From assembly GCA_035527515.1 (NCBI GenBank), contig DATLAJ010000035.1, positions 1 to 22,149 on the forward strand: DNA of 22,149 nucleotides, given 5' to 3'. The position numbers were made by a program, and so were the translations under genes. The notes beneath the pieces were generated by a model. That model ran no database searches. It saw only the letters and a program-made list of their open reading frames with translations, and was not told the DNA's origin. Below are positions 14,983 through 21,707 of the stretch, in pieces; the stretch's first letter is position 1; each line of letters opens with the position of its first letter. This DNA comes from a bacterium. Lineage in GTDB: Bacteria; B130-G9.

Positions 14983-15744
14983 TCACTGAAGTTGAACGGC
15001 AACCGCCTTTGCTTCTTTTTTCCTTAGCGACAGATGATAGCCCTTGACCGTTACCTCGATCGGGTCACCGAGAGGCGCGACCCTCTCCATTGTTATCGTG
15101 GCGCCCGGCACAACCCCCATATCCGCTATGCGCTTTCTCGTCTCGCCCTCTCCACCGACTTTTACAACCTTGCCTTTCTGACCAGGCGCTAACGTATCAA
15201 GCCCAACTGTCTCCGGCATATTGTTCTCTCCCTTGTGTCTTTTGATCTTATCCAGCAGGTCTTGGAGGCAGCGCTCGCAATCGTGCGCCCTGCCATGCTC
15301 ATGGTACTGGTTGAAATCGTTAAGCCAATCGGCTCCTGCACGAGGGCAGGACTCGACGAACTCCGCAAAACACAAGAATCGCTCCAAGACCTCTCCTCGT
15401 ATTGCGTGCTCCATCTTACACGCCGTCTCCTCAGCTAGCGCCTCCGGAACCGACAGAACATTCATTAGGAATGACTTGAACACGCTGTGACGCCGCACAA
15501 CATCGCTGGCAATGTTGCGACCTTCCTTCGTCAGCGTTACGTATTCATAAGGGTCATAGTTGACCAGACCATGCTGTGACAGATGCTTTAAGGCGCCGGT
15601 CACGGATGACATGGCTACGTTCATCCGGCTGGCAATCTGCTTGGCGCGTGCGACCTTGTGCTCCTTTGAGATATGGAAGATTGCTTCGAGGTAGTCTTCC
15701 ATGGAAGATGTGATCTCTTTGCTATCACCAGTCATTTGTTTCAC
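14983..15744 (-). CDS. DtxR/MntR-family metal-dependent regulator fused to a FeoA domain
   Basis: This 253-residue protein is probably the Fe(II)- or Mn(II)-responsive repressor of this operon. Residues 13-75 are the winged helix (MEDYLEAIFHISKEHK, then QIASRMNVAMSSVTGALKHL, the recognition helix, then GLVNYDPYEYVTLT). Residues 80-140 form the metal-binding dimerisation domain (RRHSVFKSFLMNVLSV, then CKMEHAIRG). Residues 140-172 carry Cys and His (CFAEFVESC, YHEHGRAHDCERC), which might bind a metal or cluster. Residues 176-253 form a FeoA/SH3-like domain (LAPGQKGKVVKVG, RIADMGVVPGATI, YHLSLRKKEAKAV). ATG 15744 follows a strong promoter. An internal ATG at 15219 at the domain boundary has its own good ribosome binding site. 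It is the first gene of the feo operon. Confidence 0.93.
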   Translation of the reverse strand: MKQMTGDSKEITSSMEDYLEAIFHISKEHKVARAKQIASRMNVAMSSVTGALKHLSQHGLVNYDPYEYVTLTKEGRNIASDVVRRHSVFKSFLMNVLSVPEALAEETACKMEHAIRGEVLERFLCFAEFVESCPRAGADWLNDFNQYHEHGRAHDCERCLQDLLDKIKRHKGENNMPETVGLDTLAPGQKGKVVKVGGEGETRKRIADMGVVPGATITMERVAPLGDPIEVTVKGYHLSLRKKEAKAVAVQLQ

Positions 15745-15746
15745 CT

Positions 15747-15777
15747 ACTATATTTTATATGTCAGCACTAATATAGT
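15747..15777 (-). promoter_or_regulatory. Inverted repeat, candidate DtxR-type operator
   Basis: ACTATATT (15747-15754) and AATATAGT (15770-15777) form a perfect 8-bp inverted repeat with a 15-base spacer. The arm centres are 23 bases apart, about two helical turns. The distal arm covers the -10 element of the dtxR promoter and the other arm covers the transcript start region, a repressor-like placement. Confidence 0.45.
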
Positions 15778-15798
15778 TCGTCATACCTAACTTGTCAA
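15770..15798 (-). promoter_or_regulatory. Strong sigma70 promoter of the dtxR-feoA-feoB operon
   Basis: On the minus strand, TTGACA (15798-15793) is followed by a 17-base spacer and TATATT (15775-15770). This is a full-consensus -35 with one mismatch in the -10. Transcription would begin near 15763, about 20 bases before the ATG. Confidence 0.75.
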
Positions 15799-15899
15799 GC
15801 TGAAATTGCGCATGGGGTGACCAACAACAGAATCGCCTGTTTATGAACTACTAGGGCTTGGGCCGCACTGACACAGCTAGGTTGGGACCTTGATGCAGT

Positions 15900-15916
15900 A
15901 GCTTCAGCCAGAAGCT
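15900..15916 (-). terminator. Short hairpin just after mazF
   Basis: AGCTTC (15900-15905) pairs with GAAGCT (15911-15916) around a 5-base loop, six bases beyond the toxin stop codon. There is no T run after it on the minus strand, so the terminator role is uncertain. Confidence 0.25.
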
Positions 15917-15922
15917 GCGCTA

Positions 15923-16279
15923 TTACATCTTTATCTGAAGGCCAACGCAGAGGGCAACCGCTTTGGCTACCGTTGCGACTGTCTCTTCGTCAAGCGGCCC
16001 GATCTTCTTGGTCAGGCGATTCAGAGATATGCACCGGACCTGGAAGGCGTCCACCGACGAGATCTTGGTCAGGCCGTTGCTGCCGTCCGGGACAACCTTA
16101 ACGAGCCATGGCTCTCTATCATGTCTGCGTGTCCTAGCGCGTATGGGGCAGATAATGACCAATCTCAGCGGACTAAGTTCGGTCCGCCCAATGACAATGA
16201 CTGGGCGAACCTTCCGGACCTCATCGCCCATGGTGGGGTCGAGGTCGGCGATCCAGACCTCACCCCTCCTCGGGGTCAT
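15923..16279 (-). CDS. mazF: MazF/PemK-family mRNA interferase toxin
   Basis: This 118-residue protein has the family hallmark RRGEVWIADLDPTMGDEVRK followed by VRPVIVIGR in the first 32 residues. Then come VIICPIRARTRRHDREP, VKVVPDGSNGLTKISSVDAF and QVRCISLNRLTKKIGPLDEE, then a final helix. Members cut single-stranded RNA at short sequences when not bound by antitoxin. The frame extends to 16300, but ATG 16279 has GAGGA seven bases upstream and gives the standard N-terminus. It overlaps the 3' end of the antitoxin gene by 20 bases, so translation is probably coupled. Confidence 0.9.
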   Translation of the reverse strand: MTPRRGEVWIADLDPTMGDEVRKVRPVIVIGRTELSPLRLVIICPIRARTRRHDREPWLVKVVPDGSNGLTKISSVDAFQVRCISLNRLTKKIGPLDEETVATVAKAVALCVGLQIKM

Positions 16280-16529
16280 CCACGAAGTCCTCTGAGTCAA
16301 GACACGTAAATTCCGTCACCGACGGGTCGTTGACATACTCATCGGCGGCCTCTTCGGCGGCACGTCTAAGGTACTGACCACTCTCCTCAAGCGGCATCCT
16401 GAGCAGATCGTCCAGCGTAAGTCTCTTCTCTGTCTTCCGACCCAGCTTTGATGGCCCTGTCTCAGTCTTGGGGCCAAAGTTCGAGTGCAGAGCCACCTCT
16501 GAAGAGCCGTGGCTCGAGGTGTCAGTCAC
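16260..16529 (-). CDS. Antitoxin partner of the MazF-type toxin
   Basis: This 89-residue acidic protein has a low-complexity start and a conserved-looking tail: LTLDDLLRMPLEESGQYLRR, then YVNDPSVTEFTCLDSEDF, which matches the acidic ends of small antitoxins found next to PemK/MazF toxins. I do not see a clear AbrB-type DNA-binding fold, so mazE is not assigned. TTG 16535 is only one base from GAGGAGG (16537-16543), while GTG 16529 is seven bases away and is chosen. A near-consensus promoter lies about 40 bases upstream. It comes first in the operon and overlaps the toxin gene. Confidence 0.75.
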   Translation of the reverse strand: MTDTSSHGSSEVALHSNFGPKTETGPSKLGRKTEKRLTLDDLLRMPLEESGQYLRRAAEEAADEYVNDPSVTEFTCLDSEDFVDDPEEG

Positions 16530-16570
16530 GTTCAATCCTCCTCAAGATACCAATCAATCATGCATTCACT

Positions 16571-16599
16571 TCTATACCCAAGCTCGCGGACAATGTCAA
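16571..16599 (-). promoter_or_regulatory. Strong sigma70 promoter of the mazEF-like module
   Basis: On the minus strand, TTGACA (16599-16594), a 17-base spacer and TATAGA (16576-16571). This is a consensus -35 with near-consensus -10. Transcription would start near 16564, about 35 bases before GTG 16529. It lies between the end of ppdK and the antitoxin, so the module has its own promoter. Confidence 0.75.
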
Positions 16600-16612
16600 G
16601 AAAATGGCGCAG

Positions 16613-16637
16613 GCGGCGGGAACACGCCGTTCGCCGC
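16613..16637 (-). terminator. Possible hairpin after ppdK
   Basis: GCGGCG (16613-16618) can pair with CGCCGC (16632-16637) around a 13-base loop, about 35 bases after the ppdK stop. The loop is large and there is no T run, so support is weak. Confidence 0.2.
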
Positions 16638-16672
16638 ACAGCGCGTCCCCGCAGTAATCAATTCTGTCCGTT

Positions 16673-19306
16673 TTATTTGTCGAACTTGAGCACAGCCTGA
16701 GCCGCCGCTAAGCGCGCCACTGGAACCCGGAAGGGGGAGCAGCTGACGTAGTTCATGCCCACCTTGTGGCAGAACTCGACCGAGCGAGGTTCGCCGCCGT
16801 GCTCGCCGCAGATGCCGATCTTGAGCGTCGGGTTGGTTGACCTACCACGCTCGACGCCCATCTTGACCATGCCCCCGACGCCATCAACGTCGATCGACTG
16901 GAACGGGTCGCAAGGCAAGATGCCTCGCTCAAGGTAGTCGGCGATGAACTTGCCAGCGTCGTCGCGACTGTAGCCGAACGTCATCTGGGTCAGGTCATTC
17001 GTGCCGAACGAGAAGAACTCCGCAACCTCTGCGACCTTATCCGCGACCACGCACGCCCTGGGTATCTCGATCATCGTCCCAACCATGTATTCGACCTCCA
17101 GCCCCACCCTGGCGAAGACCTCCTTGGCGGCCTTATCAATCACCTTCTTCTGGTTCTCGAGCTCCTCTACCTTCCCAATGAGCGGGACCATGACCTCCGG
17201 AAGAACCTTGACGCCCTCCTTCTTGACCGTGCAGGCCGCCTCAAAGATGGCAGTCGCTTGCATCTCGGTTATCTCCGGCATGGAGATACCCAGCCGGCAG
17301 CCGCGGTGCCCGAGCATCGGGTTCATTTCCTTGAGCTCCTCGATCTTGTTTTTCAGCTGCTTGAACGAAACGCCCATGTCCCTCGCCAGCGACTCGATGT
17401 CCGTATCCTGCGAGGGCAAGAACTCGTGCAGCGGCGGATCGAGCAGGCGAATTGTAACCGGCAGGCCGTCCATGGCTTTGAATATCCCGATGAAATCCTC
17501 ACGCTGCATCGGCAGGATTTTCGCTAGCGCCGCTCGCCTTCCTTCTGCATTCTCGGCAAGTATCATCTCGCGCATTGCAGGAAGACGGTCCGCCTCGAAG
17601 AACATGTGCTCCGTTCGCGTGAGACCAATGCCCTCCGCGCCAAAATCGCGCGCTCGCTTGGCGTCCCTCGGGTTGTCCGCGTTAGTGCGAACACCCAGCT
17701 TCCGGACCTCATCTACCCAACCCATGAACTTGCCGAAGTTGCCCGTCATCTGAGGGTCAACTAGCCTTGCGGCGCCTCTTGCCACGAGGCCATTGACGCC
17801 GTCGAGCGTGATCACATCACCCTCCTTCAGCACGAGGTCGCCGACCGTCAACGTCTTCTTCTCCTCGTCTATTAGCAGAGAGCTTGCGCCCGCAACACAG
17901 CACTTGCCCATGCCGCGCGCAACCACTGCGGCGTGGGAAGTCATGCCCCCGCGCGCTGTCAGGATACCCTCAGCGGCGATCATTCCTCCAACGTCCTCTG
18001 GAGATGTCTCGGCGCGAACCAAAACCACTTTCCTCTTGGCCTCTTTCGCAGCAATGGCATCTTCCGCAGTGAATACGAGCTCACCAACTCCGGCGCCGGG
18101 CGAGGCGGGCAGGCCCTTTGCTATGACGTCCAGCTTCTCATTCGGGTCGATAGCCCTGTGCAGCATCTGCTCAATGTGCTCAGGCTCAACTCGCAGAATC
18201 GCCTCCTCCTTTGTGATCATACCGCTCTCTACCATGTCAACGGCGACCTGAATCGCAGCCCGGCCAGTCCGCTTGCCGGTTCTCGTCTGAAGCATGAACA
18301 GCTTGCCATGCTCGATCGTGAACTCTATGTCCTGCATGTCCCGGTAGTGCTTCTCGAGCCGCTCTCGGATGTCCAGCAACTCCTTGTAGGCGTCCGGCAA
18401 CTGCTCAGCAAGCCTCTCGATCTTCTCGGGCGTCCGGATGCCCGCCACGACGTCCTCGCCCTGAGCGTTCATGAGAAACTCACCGTAGAACTCGTTATCC
18501 CCAGTCGCGGGGTTTCTGGTGAATGCCACGCCTGTTCCAGACCTCTCACCAGTGTTCCCAAATACCATCGCCTGAATGTTGACCGCCGTGCCCCAATCCT
18601 CCGGTATCCCGAACCTTGCGCGGTAGGTCTTGGCCCGCTTGTTGAACCACGAGTTGAATACTGCGTTGATCGCCAGCTTCAGCTGCTCTATTGGCTCCTC
18701 GGGAAACGCCCCGCCAGTTCGCTCCTCCACGAGCTTCTTGCCCGCAGCAGCGATCGCCCTGAGGCTGTCAGCAGAAAGCTCCGTGTCTAGCTTTACGCCC
18801 TGTCTTGCTTTGTATTCGTCCAGAATCTTCTCGAACTCTGAGTGCGGCACGCCCAAAACAACGTCCCCGAACATCGTAACGAACCTTCTGTAGCTGTCAT
18901 AGACAAAACGCTCGTCGCCACCGGCCATCTTTGTGAGGCCAGCAACGGTCTTATCGTTGAGTCCGAGGTTAAGAACCGTGTCCATCATGCCCGGCATCGA
19001 CACTCGTGCGCCAGAGCGAACCGATACCAAGAGTGGATTCTCAGCATAACCGAACTTCTTGCCAGTCAGCCTTTCAACATCGGCGAGGTGCTCCTGCACC
19101 TGTCCCCACATCCCCTCAGGGTAATTCCCGCCATTGGCGAAGAACTCCACGCAAGCGGCAGCGCTAATAGTGAACCCCGGCGGAACAGGGATGCCCAGAT
19201 GAGCCATCTCTGCCAGGTTTGCGCCCTTCCCTCCCAGAAGGTTCTTCATCTCCGCCCTACCCTCAGCGATCCCGCCGCCAAAACCATATACGTACTTCCC
19301 TGCCAT
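16673..19306 (-). CDS. ppdK: Pyruvate, phosphate dikinase
   Basis: This 877-residue cytoplasmic enzyme interconverts pyruvate, ATP and phosphate with PEP, AMP and pyrophosphate. Order of parts: ATP-grasp domain (YVYGFGGGIAEGRAEMKNLL at the N-terminus, LLVSVRSGARVSMPGMMDTV, then the QAMVFGNTGERSGTGVAFTR loop); swivelling phosphohistidine domain with His458 in GGMTSHAAVVARGMGK; C-terminal PEP/pyruvate barrel with GIGLTRTEHMFF, MLGHRGCRLGI, FFSFGTNDLTQMTFGYSRDD and catalytic Cys833 in ICGEHGGEP. Length and catalytic positions fit characterised bacterial enzymes. The frame extends to 19372, but ATG 19306 has GGAGGT nine bases upstream and gives the family N-terminus. It follows glyS after 81 bases, an association seen in other bacteria, and is probably co-transcribed. 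Confidence 0.97.
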   Translation of the reverse strand: MAGKYVYGFGGGIAEGRAEMKNLLGGKGANLAEMAHLGIPVPPGFTISAAACVEFFANGGNYPEGMWGQVQEHLADVERLTGKKFGYAENPLLVSVRSGARVSMPGMMDTVLNLGLNDKTVAGLTKMAGGDERFVYDSYRRFVTMFGDVVLGVPHSEFEKILDEYKARQGVKLDTELSADSLRAIAAAGKKLVEERTGGAFPEEPIEQLKLAINAVFNSWFNKRAKTYRARFGIPEDWGTAVNIQAMVFGNTGERSGTGVAFTRNPATGDNEFYGEFLMNAQGEDVVAGIRTPEKIERLAEQLPDAYKELLDIRERLEKHYRDMQDIEFTIEHGKLFMLQTRTGKRTGRAAIQVAVDMVESGMITKEEAILRVEPEHIEQMLHRAIDPNEKLDVIAKGLPASPGAGVGELVFTAEDAIAAKEAKRKVVLVRAETSPEDVGGMIAAEGILTARGGMTSHAAVVARGMGKCCVAGASSLLIDEEKKTLTVGDLVLKEGDVITLDGVNGLVARGAARLVDPQMTGNFGKFMGWVDEVRKLGVRTNADNPRDAKRARDFGAEGIGLTRTEHMFFEADRLPAMREMILAENAEGRRAALAKILPMQREDFIGIFKAMDGLPVTIRLLDPPLHEFLPSQDTDIESLARDMGVSFKQLKNKIEELKEMNPMLGHRGCRLGISMPEITEMQATAIFEAACTVKKEGVKVLPEVMVPLIGKVEELENQKKVIDKAAKEVFARVGLEVEYMVGTMIEIPRACVVADKVAEVAEFFSFGTNDLTQMTFGYSRDDAGKFIADYLERGILPCDPFQSIDVDGVGGMVKMGVERGRSTNPTLKIGICGEHGGEPRSVEFCHKVGMNYVSCSPFRVPVARLAAAQAVLKFDK

Positions 19307-19387
19307 TCTCAGGCTACCTCCGATCTTTCTGAGCCACCACACACGGCTCCAATTCGCTGTCCGACAGACCAACCCGCCGAACCTGCA

Positions 19388-21547
19388 TCATTTCTTTTCC
19401 ACCACAATCTTGGAAAAATCAGCGATTGAGCCGAACATCTTCGTCAATCTTGCCAGCAACGCAAGCCGATTCTCCCGAAGAGCCTCGTCCTCGACCATCA
19501 CCATTACATTGTCGAAAAAATCGTCGATAAAAGGCCGCAATCCCGCTATCAAATTGAATGCATCAAGATACATCCCCGCATCAACATTAGCATGGACGTC
19601 GCTCTCGATCTTCACAATCTCGCCAAGCAACATCGTCTCTTGCTCCTCAACAAGCAGCTTGCGATTGAGTTTCCCCCACCTCTCTCCCTTGAGAATGTGT
19701 GAGGCGCGCTTGAGACCGGTTGTCAGCGCCTCGAATTGCTCATCGCTCGAGAACTCCTGAAGCGCCAGCGCTCTTGTTCGTAGGTCAACGATGTCGTCGC
19801 ATGGGTGCGCTATCACCGCCGCTACTAAGTCATGGCGGACACCCTCCCGCTCGGCCAATTGGTATGAAAGACGCTGCTTGATGAACGCGAGCACGAGCTG
19901 CCCGAGGTCATCCGCTGGCTTGATCAGCCCGTCAGCCTCGACGCCCTCGATCCCTTTGTCCAGGGCAACCAGAAGCGGCAGCCTGTATTCGGCGTTGAGC
20001 AGGATCGACACAATGCCCTGGGCCTCCCGCCGCAGTCCGAACGGGTCCTGAGAGCCTTTAGGAACGTGGCCGGCGCCGAAAAACGCACACAGGCTGTCTA
20101 GCTTATCGGCAAGCGCCAACACTCTCCCACAGTCCGTCTTGGGCGGCCCGTCCTCGGCTCCGCGTGGCCGGTAGTGCTCGGCAATCGCGCCGCTGACCGC
20201 ATCCGGCTCGCCGAATACCCTCGCATATATCCCACCCATGACGCCCTGAAGCTCCGGAAACTCGCCAACCGTATGAGTTATCAGATCAGCCTTGCAAAGC
20301 TCCCCCGCCCGGCTGCAATTCGTCTTGAATGCATCAATCGGCACGCCGTCCACCTCATCCTGTCCGGCAAAGATAAGCGCAGCTACCACAGGCGCGAGCT
20401 TCTTAAGCCGCCCGGACTTCATCAGAAGGTCGCCAAGTCCCTTGTGCAGGGCCATGCCTTGCAGCCGAGGCAGAAGCTCTTCGAGCCGCGTTTTCTTGTC
20501 CTCTGCAAAGAAAAAAGCCGCGTCCTCAAGCCGCGCCTCGAGCACCGCCTCGTTGCCTCCTCTTACCGTCTCCTCTTGGGCCTCGGGATTGGCCAACAGC
20601 GCAACGAAGTGGGGCAGCAGCCCTGAGACCGACACATCCCGCTTGAACCCGCCGGAAGGTTCTGCAAAGAACTTCGGCCTCGTTGCGAGAAAGAACTGAT
20701 GATGCCAGAGACAAGTTGTGAGAACTGGCTCCGGCAGCTCCAGAAAGCGGGCATCGAAATCCCCAAATGTTACCCGTGGCGAGTCGACAGAGTCGGCCAG
20801 TATCGACAGCATCGCCCCATCCCTGACGACCTCGCAGCCGAGGCTTTGCTCGATCTGTTTGATGCCGGCGGTGATGCTAGCTAAGCGACATTTGTGGCTT
20901 ACCGCGATGTGGCGTGCTGCCATATCAGAAACATACGAGCCGGCATGCGCGATCCTGATCTTCATCTCGCCCTGTGTCCAAATGCCCCTCGATACATTCG
21001 ACGATTCGACCCCGAAGACTGAGCACTTAACGACTTCATCGCCCAAAAGCACCACGAGCCACCGAACAGGCCTTCCAAACGCAAACGGCGCATCAGTCCA
21101 GCGCATCATTTTCGGGAAAGTGAACGACTCGACCAGAGAACGAACTATATCGGGGATGACCTCGACCGCCGGCCTGCCCAAAAGATTCTTCTTTGCCGTT
21201 ACATACTCCCCCTTTGCCGTCTTAATAGAACCGAGACGCCCTACATCAACCCCCATCGACCGAGCGAACCCAATCGCCGCCTTTGTCGGCTTCCCTTCGG
21301 CGTCATAAGCAACGCGAACGGCCGGCCCCTTCGCAACCTCCTCTGAATCCGACTGCCTCGTGGCGCACGACTCGAGCACAAACGCCAGCCGACGAGGCGA
21401 GGCAAAGACCGAGAGACCCTCGAACTCGAGCCGATGCTTCTTGAAGAGCTCGGGGACAGCTCGAGCAATGTGTTCTCTGCCGTACTTAACGAAGCCGGGG
21501 GGAAGGTCCTCCACCCCGACCTCAAGAAGAAACTCTCTGTAATCCAA
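19388..21547 (-). CDS. glyS: Glycyl-tRNA synthetase beta subunit
   Basis: This 719-residue beta chain of the bacterial alpha2beta2 glycyl-tRNA synthetase charges tRNA-Gly together with the alpha chain GlyQ. Recognisable parts are N-terminal EFLLEVGVEDLPPGFV, FASPRRLAFVL, KGPAVRVAYDAEGKPTKAA, FPKMMRWTDAPFAFGRPVRW (the PK-M-RW signature), VTFGDFDARFLELPEPVLTT, the HD-like region GVMGGIYARVFGEPDAV, AIAEHYRPRGAEDGPP, ALADKLDSL and DPFGLRREAQGIV, and a C-terminal anticodon-binding helix bundle ending LLARLTKMFGSIADFS. The start is TTG 21547, with AAGGAG nine bases upstream. The usual neighbour glyQ is not next to it in this window. Confidence 0.97.
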   Translation of the reverse strand: MDYREFLLEVGVEDLPPGFVKYGREHIARAVPELFKKHRLEFEGLSVFASPRRLAFVLESCATRQSDSEEVAKGPAVRVAYDAEGKPTKAAIGFARSMGVDVGRLGSIKTAKGEYVTAKKNLLGRPAVEVIPDIVRSLVESFTFPKMMRWTDAPFAFGRPVRWLVVLLGDEVVKCSVFGVESSNVSRGIWTQGEMKIRIAHAGSYVSDMAARHIAVSHKCRLASITAGIKQIEQSLGCEVVRDGAMLSILADSVDSPRVTFGDFDARFLELPEPVLTTCLWHHQFFLATRPKFFAEPSGGFKRDVSVSGLLPHFVALLANPEAQEETVRGGNEAVLEARLEDAAFFFAEDKKTRLEELLPRLQGMALHKGLGDLLMKSGRLKKLAPVVAALIFAGQDEVDGVPIDAFKTNCSRAGELCKADLITHTVGEFPELQGVMGGIYARVFGEPDAVSGAIAEHYRPRGAEDGPPKTDCGRVLALADKLDSLCAFFGAGHVPKGSQDPFGLRREAQGIVSILLNAEYRLPLLVALDKGIEGVEADGLIKPADDLGQLVLAFIKQRLSYQLAEREGVRHDLVAAVIAHPCDDIVDLRTRALALQEFSSDEQFEALTTGLKRASHILKGERWGKLNRKLLVEEQETMLLGEIVKIESDVHANVDAGMYLDAFNLIAGLRPFIDDFFDNVMVMVEDEALRENRLALLARLTKMFGSIADFSKIVVEKK

Positions 21548-21584
21548 CTATCGGCGCTCCTTCCAACGCTAAACCACTGGCGTA

Positions 21585-21615
21585 TATATATGCCTCAACG
21601 GAGCGGGGAAAACAA
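21585..21615 (-). promoter_or_regulatory. Candidate promoter of glyS
   Basis: A TATATATAT run (21583-21591) on the minus strand lies 17-19 bases after TTGTTT (21615-21610), about 38 bases before the TTG start. The exact -10 register is ambiguous. Confidence 0.35.
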
Positions 21616-21647
21616 CAGGTTTGGAGAGGCGTTCCCTCTGATGGGCC

Positions 21648-21680
21648 AGCAGTCCCGTAGGGGCGCCGCTTGCTGCGCCC
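21648..21680 (+). repeat. Dispersed hairpin repeat, copy B
   Basis: This 33-base element is the partner of 11582-11614 (24 identical positions). GGGCGC (21661-21666) pairs perfectly with GCGCCC (21675-21680) around the loop CGCTTGCT. It lies between two minus-strand genes, 27 bases past the stop of the partial propeller gene, where it could also shape transcript ends. Confidence 0.55.
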
Positions 21681-21707
21681 GTCTGCCTCATCAAAACGAG
21701 ACAGGAG

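Noticed and set aside
5821-16672. Precursor peptide gene for a TldD-TldE and glycosyltransferase pathway
   Set aside because: I read the gaps at 5773-6221, 11368-11846 and 15800-15922 for a short frame with a ribosome binding site and a Cys-, Ser- or Gly-rich core and found none.
17001-17753. A 250-codon plus-strand frame inside ppdK
   Set aside because: It is antisense to the conserved catalytic barrel of ppdK and is typical of shadow frames in GC-rich genes.
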